A stretch of DNA of 51,756 nt from Chitinispirillales bacterium (GCA_031283085.1 JAITCM010000013.1:1-51756), one strand, 5' to 3'; shown: positions 18,716-28,190, counted from the stretch's first letter. Numbers and translations: made by a program. The notes: generated from the sequence alone by a model not told the origin.

Positions 18716-18820
18716 TTTATGGTACGGCGGTTGTGACGGGGCCGTTAATAATTAACTGGCCGTCGAAAAACAGAAATCTCGTTAATCCGAAATTAAAAAA
18801 TAAATATGGAGGGTAAAAGG

Positions 18821-19702
18821 ATGGAAATATCGGCTTCACAAGTTAAAGACCTGAGGGAAAAAACCGGCCTTGGCATGATGATCTGTAAACAGGCGCTCAT
18901 CGAGGCGAACGGCGACATGACGCTGGCCATAGAGAACCTGCGCAAACAGGGCCAGATGACCGCCGCGAAGCGCGCCGACAAGGCCGCCAAAGAGGGCAAG
19001 GTCTCCATCGTCTCGGACGACAAGGCGGCCATAGTGTACGAGGTAAACTCCGAGACCGACTTCGTGGCGCGCAACGATGACTTCATCGCCTTCATCGACA
19101 CGCTCGGAAAGTTGTTACTGGCCCAAAAACCGGCCGACCACGCCACAGCCCTGAAACTCGTAGACGCCTCCATAGGCGGCGTGTCCGTCGAGGCAAGGGT
19201 AACGGAACTCGTGGGAAAAATCGGCGAAAACATCTCGTTCCGCCGCTACAAGAAGCTGGCGGCCGACTCCGCGAACGAAAAGGTCTTCACCTATCTCCAC
19301 GGCGCCGGCAAGATAGGCGTACTGATAAAGCTCGCGTCCGTGGCCCCCGACGCGCTGAAGTCCCCCGCCCTCGCCGAATTGGGCAAGGACTTAGCCATGC
19401 AAATAGCCGCCGAAAACCCCATCGCGGTGAACGCCTCCGACATTTCCGACGAGATAATCGCCAAGGAAAAGGAGATATACCGCTCCCAAGCCGAGACCTC
19501 CGGCAAACCGGAAAAGATTTGGGACAAGATGGTGGAGGGCAAGTTAGCAAAGTTCTATGAGGCCTCCGCGCTCGTCAACCAAAAATTCATCCGCGACACT
19601 GAAAAAACGGTGAAAGACAGAATCGCCGAGACGTCAAAAGCCGTTGGGGGCGACGTCTTCCCCGTCTGTTTCATACGCCTTGAATTGGGGGCGGAGGGAT
19701 AA
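18821..19702 (+). CDS. tsf: Translation elongation factor Ts
   Basis: 293 residues. It has the N-terminal UBA-like domain (VKDLREKTGLGMMICKQAL) and the nucleotide-exchange motif TDFVARNDDF, which displaces Mg-GDP from EF-Tu. I use ATG 18821 because GGAGGG (18808-18813) lies seven bases before it; the upstream in-frame ATG at 18806 overlaps that ribosome site. It lies between rpsB and pyrH as in most bacteria. Confidence 0.96.
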   Translation: MEISASQVKDLREKTGLGMMICKQALIEANGDMTLAIENLRKQGQMTAAKRADKAAKEGKVSIVSDDKAAIVYEVNSETDFVARNDDFIAFIDTLGKLLLAQKPADHATALKLVDASIGGVSVEARVTELVGKIGENISFRRYKKLAADSANEKVFTYLHGAGKIGVLIKLASVAPDALKSPALAELGKDLAMQIAAENPIAVNASDISDEIIAKEKEIYRSQAETSGKPEKIWDKMVEGKLAKFYEASALVNQKFIRDTEKTVKDRIAETSKAVGGDVFPVCFIRLELGAEG

Positions 19703-19724
19703 GTTCCGAAAATACAAGGCCGCG

Positions 19725-20438
19725 ATGATGACTTATAAATATAAACGCGTGTTGTTGAAGCTGTCCGGCGAGGCATTAGCCGGCGAACGGGGTTTTGGCA
19801 TTGATAACGACGTCATCTCCAAAATCGCCGAAGAGGTAGCGGCAATAGCTATGGACGGCGTTCAGACCGCTATTGTCATTGGCGGCGGCAACTTTATCCG
19901 CGGCGCCGACGCGGCGGATGTTTCCCGTGTGGCCGGCGACGCGATGGGAATGCTCGCTACGGTCATCAACTCGATAGCCTTCGCCGAACGCCTGAAGTCA
20001 CGCGGCGTCGACGCGCGAGTGCTGACCGCCGTCCGGCTCGACCGGACCGGTGAATATTACACGCCGGAGCGCGCCGTCGCCGCCCTTGAATCGGGCGCGG
20101 TAACGCTGATAGGCGGGGGAACCGGCAGCCCTTTCTTCACAACCGACACAGCCGCCGCCCTGCGATGCGCGGAGGTCGGCGCCGAGGCGATGCTCAAGGC
20201 CACAAAGGTCGACGGCGTCTACGACAGCGACCCCATGAAAAACCCGGACGCCAAGCGCTTCGACACCATAACGCACGCGGAGGCGCTGTCAAAAAAGCTG
20301 AAAGTGATGGACGCGACGGCGTTCTCGTTCTGTATGGAACAGGGAATACCGATAGTCGTGTTCAAGTTGCTTGAAGAGGGGAACTTGGCTAAGTGTTTGA
20401 CGGGGGAACCGGTAGGGACGACTGTTACGCCGGTCTGA
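19725..20438 (+). CDS. pyrH: Uridylate kinase (UMP kinase)
   Basis: 237 residues of the amino-acid-kinase fold, phosphorylating UMP to UDP. Signatures: KRVLLKLSGEALAG at the N-terminus, IVIGGGNFIRG, and the substrate loop GGTGSPFFTTDTAAALR. The frame is open back to 19644 inside tsf, but the conserved start is at ATG 19725 or 19728, 23-26 bases after the tsf stop, with AAGG just upstream. It sits in the standard tsf-pyrH-frr order. Confidence 0.95.
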   Translation: MMTYKYKRVLLKLSGEALAGERGFGIDNDVISKIAEEVAAIAMDGVQTAIVIGGGNFIRGADAADVSRVAGDAMGMLATVINSIAFAERLKSRGVDARVLTAVRLDRTGEYYTPERAVAALESGAVTLIGGGTGSPFFTTDTAAALRCAEVGAEAMLKATKVDGVYDSDPMKNPDAKRFDTITHAEALSKKLKVMDATAFSFCMEQGIPIVVFKLLEEGNLAKCLTGEPVGTTVTPV

Positions 20439-20511
20439 ACGCGGTTGGGGTGTTTTTCAATACAATCGAAAACCGAAACATCATTAAAATAAAACAGGAG
20501 AGTGACCATAT

Positions 20512-21075
20512 ATGGGTGCGTTGGAGGATATCAAGAGCGAGACCGAGCAGCGTATGCAGAAGACGCTCGACAGTCTGAAAAAAGACTTGGCTCGAATCAG
20601 AACGGGACGCGCAACCCCCGCGCTCCTCGACGGGATCACCGTGGACTACTATGGCAGCCCGGCGCCGATAAATCAGGTGGCAAACATATCCGTGCCCGAC
20701 GCGCGGATGCTGGTCGTCCAGCCGTGGGAGAAAGGGATGCTTCCGGCCATAGAAAAGGCCGTGCAGGCCTCCGGCCTCGGACTCAACCCGCAGAACGACG
20801 GCAACCAAATCCGCTTGCCTATCCCGCCGCTCTCCGAGGAGCGCCGCAAAGAGCTCTTCAAAAACTGCCGCAAAACGGCGGAAGACACCAAGGTCGCGCT
20901 CAGAAACGTCAGGCGCGATTCCAACGAAAAGTTGAAAAAAGCGCAAAAAGACAAGGCCGTCACCGAGGATTTGGAGAAAAAGGGGTTGGACGATATCCAA
21001 AAGATTACCGATAAGTACGTGAAATCAGCGGACGAGCAGTTGGCGCTCAAAGAGAAAGAAATTATGGAGGTTTGA
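20512..21075 (+). CDS. frr: Ribosome recycling factor
   Basis: 187 residues. RRF signatures: LKKDLARIRTGRATPALLDGI near the start, YYGSPAPINQVANI, and a long C-terminal helix with RRDSNEKLKKAQKDK. With EF-G it splits post-termination ribosomes. AGGAGAG precedes the ATG. The next gene begins eight bases after its stop, so a sugar/nucleoside kinase shares the transcript. Confidence 0.96.
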   Translation: MGALEDIKSETEQRMQKTLDSLKKDLARIRTGRATPALLDGITVDYYGSPAPINQVANISVPDARMLVVQPWEKGMLPAIEKAVQASGLGLNPQNDGNQIRLPIPPLSEERRKELFKNCRKTAEDTKVALRNVRRDSNEKLKKAQKDKAVTEDLEKKGLDDIQKITDKYVKSADEQLALKEKEIMEV

Positions 21076-21083
21076 GGTAAAAA

Positions 21084-22097
21084 ATGAATATTCCTTTATC
21101 GCTTGCCCCGAACCAACGTACTATCGTCGCTGTCGGTTCCGCGCTTATGGACATTTGTATTTTCGAGTCCGCCGAGTTTGTGGCGGGTAGCGGCGCGCGG
21201 GTTGGCGGCATGGTGATGACCGACCACACGAATATTGAGGAGCTGGTCGCCCGTTCAAGCGGCAAACCGCACGTTGTGCCCGGCGGGTCAGCCTGCAATA
21301 CCGCCGTTGGGGTTGGCAGGCTTGGCGGCTCGGCGCGTTTCGTGGGCAAACGCGGTAGCGACACCCTGGGTCAAGCGCTCGCCGAACATATCGCGGCGGC
21401 CGGGGTGGAGCCCGTCCTGCTCCTGTCGCCTACCGCGACAGGACGCGTACTCTCAATTATCACCCCTAACGCGCAACGTTCAATGCTCACGTATTTGGGC
21501 GCCTCAGCCGATATAAAACCGGAGAATATCATCCCCTCCCACTTCGACGGTTGCGCCGTCGCCCACGTGGAGGGATATCTGCTGTTCAACCCGGATATCT
21601 TCAGGGCGGTCATAAAAACAGCCAGGTCGGCGGGCGCCTTAGTCTCGCTCGACCTTGCCAGCTTCAACGTGGTGGAGGCGTCGCTGCCACTGCTAAACGA
21701 AGCTGTAGACAGCGGCGCGGTGGACATTCTGATAGCCAACGAGGAGGAAGCCGCCGCGTTCACCGGCCTGAAAGACGAGGAAAAGGCGGCGGACGCGCTT
21801 AGAAAGAGAGCTCCCATTGCGGTAATGAAGTTAGGCAAACGCGGCAGTGTGATAATGCACGGAGGCTGCACTGTCAACACCCCCCCCCACGGCGACGGCC
21901 GCCCCGCCGTCGACACCACCGGCGCCGGAGACCTATGGGCATCCGGATTCCTGTACGGCCTGATAAACGGCTACCCATTGGAACGTTGCGGAACCTTAGC
22001 GTCTATGTGCGGTTACGAAGTTTGCCAGGTAGCGGGCGCGCATATCCCCAAAGACGGTTGGGATAGGATAAAAGAGTATGTTGCCGGTCGGCGCTGA
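21084..22097 (+). CDS. PfkB-family carbohydrate/nucleoside kinase
   Basis: 337 residues of the ribokinase fold. The N-terminal PfkB pattern is PGGSACNTAVGVGRLGG, and the C-terminal catalytic motif is DTTGAGDLWASGF with the base aspartate in GAGD. The layout resembles the adenosine/sugar kinase branch, but the substrate cannot be read from sequence. It is tightly linked to frr (eight bases) and ends the plus-strand translation block. A run of nine cytosines (21890-21898) lies within the coding region (VNTPPHGDG) and could be prone to slippage. Confidence 0.85.
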   Translation: MNIPLSLAPNQRTIVAVGSALMDICIFESAEFVAGSGARVGGMVMTDHTNIEELVARSSGKPHVVPGGSACNTAVGVGRLGGSARFVGKRGSDTLGQALAEHIAAAGVEPVLLLSPTATGRVLSIITPNAQRSMLTYLGASADIKPENIIPSHFDGCAVAHVEGYLLFNPDIFRAVIKTARSAGALVSLDLASFNVVEASLPLLNEAVDSGAVDILIANEEEAAAFTGLKDEEKAADALRKRAPIAVMKLGKRGSVIMHGGCTVNTPPHGDGRPAVDTTGAGDLWASGFLYGLINGYPLERCGTLASMCGYEVCQVAGAHIPKDGWDRIKEYVAGRR

Positions 22098-22130
22098 CTT
22101 AACCCCACTTATCTAAAATCCAAATAAGTG

Positions 22131-22160
22131 TTGACTTTCGTCACGCCGATGTTCTATATT
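22131..22160 (+). promoter_or_regulatory. Promoter of the SurA-like operon
   Basis: TTGACT (22131-22136), 18-base spacer, TATATT (22155-22160), about 70 bases before the ATG at 22232. Hexamers and spacing match the rplM promoter. An ACTTAT / ATAAGT inverted repeat lies at the upstream edge (22108-22129). Confidence 0.6.
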
Positions 22161-22231
22161 TATATATAAGTAGCCGTCTGCAAGGACGAAACCGTGAAAA
22201 TCACAGAAACCGCACAGAGGGGTTTAGTTTA

Positions 22232-23311
22232 ATGGACATCAACAAAAAAATGGAGTGCCGTCGCCGTATATCCGTATCTATGGCAGTATCGTTGCCGTGC
22301 CTGGTATCGGCTTTACTGTTTACGGTTATTGCGACATCTTGCCGGCACGAAGAGATTCCCAAGAGGCCGGAGGGGCCTGTCGTCGCCAGAGTGGGCAACG
22401 ACTACCTCACGCTAGCGGAGCTCAAGGAGAGCATACCGGCCGAGTACAGCGAGGTCATCACACGCGACCAGAACGTGCTGTATGTGCGCCAGTGGATAAA
22501 CACGGAGATTCTCTATCAAGAGGCGATACGCCTCGGGATAGACCAGGAACCGATTATTAAGGCGCGTTTGGAGCGTATGCGGAAAGACTTGTTGAGCACC
22601 GAGCTAATGAGCAGGAGCGCCGCCTCCATGGCCAGCGTAGAGATCAGCGAGCAGGCCATACGAGAGTACTACGAGAGCAACCGCGAGCAGTTTGTCCGCG
22701 AGTACAATGTGGTTCGCTACGAAGACATTGTGGTGCCGGATGTGAATGTGGCGTTCGAAATCCGCCGTACCGTGACGCATGAGAGCTTCAAGAACGTAGC
22801 GAAAGCCCAATCGAAAGCCCCCGACGGGGTTGGCGAGAGCATCCCGTATGTGGCGTTGGACGCCATACCGCCGAAATTGCGCAACGCTATAATCGCCACA
22901 ACGGTCATCCCGTCCATAATCGGGCCGTACGGCGCAGAAGACGGATTCCACGTCCTGCGGGTAACGGGAAAGTTCGACAAGGGGACGATAGCCACAATCG
23001 ACGAGGTACGCGACGAGATTGTCTCACGCCTTTCGAGCATCACCCAAAAAAGCGAGACGGAGCGGCTGATATCGGAGATACGCGCAAAGTTGGACGTGGA
23101 GTTCAACGTAGACCTGATTCCTGGAGTGGGCGCGGTTACCCCGGATGCGCCAAAACAGGATACCGTTAATCAAGAACCGACAAAGCCGGCGGCGGTGCCG
23201 CCCGTAGCGCCGAAACCGGCGGCAACGCCTATAACGCCGAGGCCGACGCCTCCAAAACCCGCGCCTGCGCCGGCACCTGCGCCCGTGCATACTGTACCGG
23301 CGGAGGAGTGA
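22232..23311 (+). CDS. Periplasmic PPIase-like chaperone lipoprotein (SurA/PrsA type, degenerate parvulin)
   Basis: 359 residues. An N-terminal signal ends in the lipobox VIATSC, so it is probably lipid-anchored. A SurA_N/PrsA-like helical chaperone region follows (VGNDYLTLAELKESIP, LYVRQWINTEILYQEA), then a parvulin-like domain (residues about 150-260) lacking several usual active-site features, so it may chaperone rather than isomerise. The tail is Pro/Ala/Lys-rich, which could span the cell wall. GAGGGG lies upstream of the ATG. The next gene starts three bases after its stop with its ribosome site inside this gene, so both are made together. Confidence 0.8.
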   Translation: MDINKKMECRRRISVSMAVSLPCLVSALLFTVIATSCRHEEIPKRPEGPVVARVGNDYLTLAELKESIPAEYSEVITRDQNVLYVRQWINTEILYQEAIRLGIDQEPIIKARLERMRKDLLSTELMSRSAASMASVEISEQAIREYYESNREQFVREYNVVRYEDIVVPDVNVAFEIRRTVTHESFKNVAKAQSKAPDGVGESIPYVALDAIPPKLRNAIIATTVIPSIIGPYGAEDGFHVLRVTGKFDKGTIATIDEVRDEIVSRLSSITQKSETERLISEIRAKLDVEFNVDLIPGVGAVTPDAPKQDTVNQEPTKPAAVPPVAPKPAATPITPRPTPPKPAPAPAPAPVHTVPAEE

Positions 23312-23313
23312 TC

Positions 23314-24918
23314 GTGAAGATATTTTGCAGTGTGAAGATTGCGTTTGTTGTAACGTTGATTGTCGCGGCATTCGCGTTATCGGGCTTCGCCCAAGGGACG
23401 GGCTCAACGTCGGCGCCGTCTAAGCCAAAGGCTGCGCCGATTGATTCGGCGGCACAGGCTAAACCGGCATCCGCACAAGTAGAGCCGGCATCGGCAGACT
23501 CCGTATCAACGCAAACCGAAGCGGCGGTAGCCCGTCCCGAACAGCCTGATTCGACCGCCGAAAGTATCGCGGAACAGACGACCGGCGAGTCTGAGGCCAA
23601 CACAGAGGACGACGACGCCGAACAGACTTTGAGTGACAGGCCCGGCTCCGCGCCCCCTCCCCAATTGCGCCGCCCTGTAGCGCTCGGTCCGCCGGAGCAC
23701 TTAGACGGCATCGCGGCGGTCGTCGGCGATGAGATAGTTCTGCGCTCCGAGCTTGAGGCCTACGCCTATATGCGCCTCGCCGCGACAGGCAGAAACCCCG
23801 ACAGCGTCGACACAAAAACGCTGCTTAGCGAATGTCTCAACGACCTCATAGACAACAAGGTGCTGCTTGTCCGCGCCATGGAGGACAGCACGATAAATGT
23901 CAGGAACGACGAGGTCGAGAGCACGCTGAACAACCACATAAACGCGATACTGCGTCAAAACAACATAACTATGGAACAGCTTGAGGCGCAGCTTCGCATA
24001 CAGCAGGGAACCACTATGGCCCGCTTCAAGTCGGAAATGCGCAGGGCAATCCGCGAGCAGTTGTACAAGCAAAAAATACAGCAAGGCTACTATTTTTCGG
24101 CCAAGATAAGCCGCCGCGACGTGGAGCGTTTCTACGCACAGTACGCCGACAGCCTGCCGGAGGTCGGCGAGAGTTTTGAGCTGCTGAGACTCAGTTTGCG
24201 TCTCGGAACGCAGGATTCCGTACGGCAAGCGGCTTTCGACAAGATTCGCGCCGCGAAACGCGAACTTGACGCCGGAATGAGCTTTGAGGAGGCCGCCAGG
24301 AAATACTCGGAGAGTCCGGAGGGAGCGTCGGGCGGCGACCTCGGCTTCTTGGCCAAAGGCTCGACCACCGAGCTGACCTTTGAGGAACGCGCTTTCTCGC
24401 TGCCGATAGGACGCGTAAGCGAGCCGTTTGAAACGCGGTTGGGATACCACATAATAAAGGCGGAGGAGAAGCAGGGCATGAGCGTAAGAATCCGCCACAT
24501 ACTGGTGAGGTACGCGCCGACCGAGGGTCAGCGTGAGGCGCTCATCGCAAGGCTCGACTCGCTGCGCAGCGCCATAAAAGACAGGACCGGTTTTGAGGCG
24601 GCGGCGAGGGAAATGAGCGTGGACAACGTGACACGCGCTCGCGGCGGCGACATGGGATGGCTCACCCTTTTGGAAATGCAGCCGTCCATCCGCGAAGCGG
24701 TGCAGAGCTTGGAGGCGGGTGGGATAAGCTCGCCCGTGGCCGACGGCAACATATTCTCCGTCTATATGGTCTCAAGGCGCGCCGACAGCCGACGGCTGAC
24801 GATTGAAAGCGACTACACGCTCATCGCCGAAAAAGCAAAAGATATATTTGCCCAACAGAGGCTGCTTGACAATGTGAAAAAATGGCGAGAGAAGATATTT
24901 ATAGACGTCAGGATGTAA
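23314..24918 (+). CDS. SurA-like periplasmic peptidyl-prolyl isomerase with two parvulin domains
   Basis: 534 residues. A signal peptide (FVVTLIVAAFALSGFA) precedes a low-complexity Ala/Ser/Glu linker (about residues 28-125). A SurA N-domain follows (LDGIAAVVGDEIVLRSELEAY), then two rotamase domains: the first ends LGYHIIKAEEKQ and the second begins VRIRHILVRYAPTE. This is the SurA plan for escorting unfolded barrels to BamA. Its linker is much longer than in E. coli SurA. I start it at GTG 23314, because CGGAGGAG lies six bases before it; GTG 23308 would overlap that site. BamA and Skp are encoded about 7 kb away on the other strand. Confidence 0.88.
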   Translation: MKIFCSVKIAFVVTLIVAAFALSGFAQGTGSTSAPSKPKAAPIDSAAQAKPASAQVEPASADSVSTQTEAAVARPEQPDSTAESIAEQTTGESEANTEDDDAEQTLSDRPGSAPPPQLRRPVALGPPEHLDGIAAVVGDEIVLRSELEAYAYMRLAATGRNPDSVDTKTLLSECLNDLIDNKVLLVRAMEDSTINVRNDEVESTLNNHINAILRQNNITMEQLEAQLRIQQGTTMARFKSEMRRAIREQLYKQKIQQGYYFSAKISRRDVERFYAQYADSLPEVGESFELLRLSLRLGTQDSVRQAAFDKIRAAKRELDAGMSFEEAARKYSESPEGASGGDLGFLAKGSTTELTFEERAFSLPIGRVSEPFETRLGYHIIKAEEKQGMSVRIRHILVRYAPTEGQREALIARLDSLRSAIKDRTGFEAAAREMSVDNVTRARGGDMGWLTLLEMQPSIREAVQSLEAGGISSPVADGNIFSVYMVSRRADSRRLTIESDYTLIAEKAKDIFAQQRLLDNVKKWREKIFIDVRM

Positions 24919-24919
24919 T

Positions 24920-25666
24920 ATGCGGTACGAAGCCTTAGCTCCGATATACGACCGTCTTATGGGTCACGTTGAGTACGACGAGTGGATTGAGTTGATAGCG
25001 AAGGTCATAGACCGCTACGGCAGCCGAAACGACCCGAAGATTCTTGAAATCGGCGCCGGAACGGGCGTGGTCGGAGCGCTACTCAAGGGTATGGGGTACC
25101 GCTACACCGCCTCCGACCTGTCAATTGCCATGTGCTATGAGGCAAAGCGCCTCCGCAACCTGCCGGTGTGCTCCGCCGACGTGCTCCGCCTGCCGTTCAA
25201 ACAATGCTTCGACGCGGCGCTGTTCCTGTACGACGGCATAAACTACATGATGAAGCTCGACGAGTACCGCAAACTCTTTGCCTCCGTCTACGACGTCCTC
25301 CTTCCCGGCGGGTTGTTCCTCTTTGACATCACCACGCAGGAGAACTCGCTGAGACACTTCGTACACTACGTAGACTTCGAGGACTACGGCAACATTAGCT
25401 ATGTCCGCAACAGCTACTACGACGAAATAAGGGCTATCCAGCACAACGATTTCACCATCTACCGCCTGTCGGACGACCATCCGCCTTACTATGAAAAATT
25501 TATAGAAAGGCATACGCAAAAAATATTCTCCGTGCCGGAGATAGAGAGGGCCATCCCCAAGAAACAATTTGAGGTATTGGGGATATGGGACGGATTTATG
25601 TTCAAAAAGTATTCGGGAAAGTCGATAAGAATCCATTTTTTGTTGCGCAGGCTTGACTATGATTAA
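24920..25666 (+). CDS. SAM-dependent methyltransferase (class I)
   Basis: 248 residues. The SAM-binding motif is ILEIGAGTGVVGALL (about residues 39-53), with an acidic loop ASDLSIAM and a later motif ADVLRLPF, as in small-molecule or ubiquinone-type methyltransferases. The substrate is not evident. Its ATG lies one base after the SurA-like gene stop, so it is co-transcribed with it. A link to envelope biogenesis is suggested only by position. Confidence 0.8.
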   Translation: MRYEALAPIYDRLMGHVEYDEWIELIAKVIDRYGSRNDPKILEIGAGTGVVGALLKGMGYRYTASDLSIAMCYEAKRLRNLPVCSADVLRLPFKQCFDAALFLYDGINYMMKLDEYRKLFASVYDVLLPGGLFLFDITTQENSLRHFVHYVDFEDYGNISYVRNSYYDEIRAIQHNDFTIYRLSDDHPPYYEKFIERHTQKIFSVPEIERAIPKKQFEVLGIWDGFMFKKYSGKSIRIHFLLRRLDYD

Positions 25667-25691
25667 ATAATTATAAGGATTAAAGAACGTT

Positions 25692-26390
25692 ATGATACAA
25701 TTCATGCACGTAAGCAAAGAGTACGAAGGCGGCTTCCGCGCCCTCGACGCCCTCTCTTTCTTCATTGACAAAGCGGAATTCGTCTTCCTGACAGGCGCAA
25801 GCGGCGCGGGCAAGACCACGCTCCTCAAACACATCTACATGGAGGAGCGGCCCACCACAGGCCAAGTCTTGGTGTGCGGCTACGACTCCCGCAACATGAC
25901 CCACGGCGACATCCCGTACCTGCGCCGCAAACTGGGAATCGTCTTCCAAGACTTCAGGCTGCTGCACGACCGCAACGTCTTCGAAAACGTCGCCTTCGCG
26001 CTGCGCGTAACAGGCACCACGGAACGCGAGATAAAACGCAAGGTCTTCAAAGTGCTGGCGCAGACAGGCCTCAGCCACAAAAGCTCAAACTACCCCAACC
26101 AACTCTCCGGCGGCGAACAGCAACGCGTGTCCATAGCGCGGGCAATAGTCAACGAACCCTGGGTGCTCTTGGCCGACGAGCCGACCGGCAACTTAGACCA
26201 AGCCGTGTCAAAAGACATATTCGAATTGCTGCAGAGGATAAATACTTGGGGCACAACGGTAATAATGGCCACGCACGATTTAAACCTGATAGCGCCCTAC
26301 CATTACAGAGTTATAGAATTACATCGTGGGACGTTAATAAAGGGGGCGGACGCGACACTGAAACCTAAATTTGTAAGCGGCGCTTTTTGA
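25692..26390 (+). CDS. ftsE: FtsE-like ABC transporter ATPase
   Basis: 232 residues of an ABC nucleotide-binding domain: Walker [10 protein letters not shown] (residues 35-43), signature LSGGEQQ (138-144) and Walker [10 protein letters not shown] (157-165). The sequence around [11 protein letters not shown] and the Q-loop [17 protein letters not shown] match FtsE, which with FtsX couples ATP hydrolysis to periplasmic cell-wall hydrolases at division. No FtsX gene follows; the next gene is a metallopeptidase. Either ftsX is elsewhere, or this ATPase serves another membrane partner of the MacB/LolD-like group. Confidence 0.8.
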   Translation: MIQFMHVSKEYEGGFRALDALSFFIDKAEFVFLTGASGAGKTTLLKHIYMEERPTTGQVLVCGYDSRNMTHGDIPYLRRKLGIVFQDFRLLHDRNVFENVAFALRVTGTTEREIKRKVFKVLAQTGLSHKSSNYPNQLSGGEQQRVSIARAIVNEPWVLLADEPTGNLDQAVSKDIFELLQRINTWGTTVIMATHDLNLIAPYHYRVIELHRGTLIKGADATLKPKFVSGAF

Positions 26391-26415
26391 CTTTAAACCG
26401 AAAGAACATTAATTG

Positions 26416-27087
26416 ATGATTATAGACGGAATTGATGTCCGTATAAACCGCAAAAAAATCAAAAATATGCATCTGTACGTCAAACCGCCCGACGGCGTCG
26501 TTTCCGTATCCGTACCATTGCGTATGAGCGAAGTTACGATAGAACGTTTTGTCCGCTCAAAAATCGGTTGGGTAAAAAAACAACAAGAAAAATTCGCGCG
26601 GCAGCCCCGCCAAGCTCCAAGACAATATATTTCCGGAGAAACGTTATACCTTTGGGGCAAACAGTATTTCCTGCAAGTCGATTACGGCAACAAATATTCG
26701 CTGTCGCTCTCCGGTAATTCCGCTTTGCTGACGGTCCGTTCGGGCAGTACCGCGGCGCTGCGGGAAAAATTTGTCCGCGAATGGTACCGCGGGCAGCTCA
26801 AGGACGAGATAGCCCGTACGCTCCCCAAGTGGGAAACCGCAACCGGCCTGAAATGCGATTCCTGGCAGACGAAGTACATGACGAGCAAGTGGGGAACATG
26901 CCACATCACCAAACGGAAGATATGGCTGAATCTGGAACTCGCCAAGAAACCCGTAGAGTGCCTGGAATACATCATCCTGCACGAGTTAGCCCACCTGCGG
27001 GTCAGAAACCACAACGCGGCCTTCGCGGCGCTGCTTGACAAATATATGCCGTTTTGGAGAGAGGTCAAGAAGAGGCTAAACGAGTAG
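26416..27087 (+). CDS. YgjP/WSS1-like zinc metallopeptidase (DUF45)
   Basis: 223 residues. The zinc motif HELAHLRVRNH near the C-terminus carries the HExxH pattern with a third histidine in the following loop. The N-terminal half (NRKKIKNMHLYVKPPDGVVSVSVP) and SKWGTCHITKRKIWLN are typical of the YgjP-like M48 branch. The physiological substrate is not known. I use ATG 26416 rather than the adjoining TTG 26413. It follows ftsE by about 25 bases and is closed by a terminator. Confidence 0.85.
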   Translation: MIIDGIDVRINRKKIKNMHLYVKPPDGVVSVSVPLRMSEVTIERFVRSKIGWVKKQQEKFARQPRQAPRQYISGETLYLWGKQYFLQVDYGNKYSLSLSGNSALLTVRSGSTAALREKFVREWYRGQLKDEIARTLPKWETATGLKCDSWQTKYMTSKWGTCHITKRKIWLNLELAKKPVECLEYIILHELAHLRVRNHNAAFAALLDKYMPFWREVKKRLNE

Positions 27088-27116
27088 GCGCTTGACTGTT
27101 GGGCGGGCGCTTTTTT
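27088..27116 (+). terminator. Intrinsic terminator after the metallopeptidase gene
   Basis: GCGCTTG (27088-27094) pairs with CGGGCGC (27104-27110, two G-T pairs); TTTTTT follows at 27111-27116. It starts directly after the stop codon and closes the plus-strand run that begins at 22131. A second hairpin, CCCGCGA/TCGCGGG (27162-27184), lies further into the convergent gap before lpxA but has no T-run. Confidence 0.7.
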
Positions 27117-27228
27117 AGAGGAACCCTAATATTATATTTGCGCGTTAACGTCCCCGTTATTCCCGCGACCATATTTATCGCGGGCGGCCTTATCGCCCAA
27201 CGCGGGAACTTGTTTACGGAAGGGGAAG

Positions 27229-28080
27229 TTACGCGGCGGGCGCTTCCGCAGCCATCCTCAGAAATCCTTTTTCGCTACCCCGCACGAAATCAGTCAACGT
27301 CTTTATAGAGGTGTCGCCGGGGAATTCGGCGTTGATTTTTGTCAACGCGTCGTTTAGCGGCAGACCGTCGCGGAAGAGTATTTTGTAGGCGTGTTTGAGG
27401 TTGTTTATCTGCTCCGCCGTGAAGCCGCACCTCTCCAAGCCGATTTTATTGACGGAAACGACTCGCAACGGTTCGGTGCCGATAAGCGCGTAGGGGACGA
27501 TGTCGGAGGAAACCCGCGCCCGCGCCCCCACCATCGCGTGGTCGCCTATCCGGCAGAACTGGTTGATGGAGACGACGCCGGCGATTGTCACGTGGTCGCC
27601 GACGGTCACGTGCCCCGCCATCGCGAGCGCGTTGGAGATGGTCACGTCGTCGCCGACGACGCAGTCGTGGGCGATGTGGCAGTAGGCCATGATCCACCCG
27701 CGCGCCCCGACCCGGGTCGCGCCCGTGGCGCTTGTGCCGCGGTTGACGGTTACGTACTCGCGGATGAGCGTGTCGTCGCCGATGAAGGTCAGCGTCTTCT
27801 CGCCGGCGAACTTCTTGTCCTGCGGCTCAAGCCCGATGGAGGCGCCCATGAAGACGCGGCAACGCTCGCCGAGGCGCGTTCCGTTGCCGATCATGGCGTG
27901 CGGGCCTATCTCGGCGCCGGCGCCGATAACCACGTCGCTTTCTATGACGGTATACGGGCCGATACGGGCGCCTTCGCCTATCTGGGCGCCGGGCTCGATG
28001 ATCGCGGTGGGGTGGATAAGCGCACCGCAGTTACGTCGTTGGCATGGGGCGCGGTCGTCGTGGTTATTGCAGGTAGGCAT
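27229..28080 (-). CDS. lpxA: UDP-N-acetylglucosamine O-acyltransferase
   Basis: 283 residues of left-handed beta-helix hexapeptide repeats beginning IHPTAIIEPGAQIG. The catalytic histidine is H138 in CHIAHDC, equivalent to E. coli H125. LpxA performs the first acyl transfer of lipid A synthesis. The chain has about 20 residues before the helix that are not usual in the family, so the true start may be slightly later. It is last in the mcs-clp-bam-lpx run, 171 bases after lpxC/fabZ, with a small hairpin repeat in that gap. Confidence 0.94.
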   Translation of the reverse strand: MPTCNNHDDRAPCQRRNCGALIHPTAIIEPGAQIGEGARIGPYTVIESDVVIGAGAEIGPHAMIGNGTRLGERCRVFMGASIGLEPQDKKFAGEKTLTFIGDDTLIREYVTVNRGTSATGATRVGARGWIMAYCHIAHDCVVGDDVTISNALAMAGHVTVGDHVTIAGVVSINQFCRIGDHAMVGARARVSSDIVPYALIGTEPLRVVSVNKIGLERCGFTAEQINNLKHAYKILFRDGLPLNDALTKINAEFPGDTSIKTLTDFVRGSEKGFLRMAAEAPAA

Positions 28081-28190
28081 CGTTTGTCGGCGACTTTCTT
28101 GGTTTGAGGAACAGATATTGTTTACGGAAATTGTGAATAAGCCGTAATCTCATTTTTTGTGTAAACGTTGGATTTATGTGTACAAACAGC

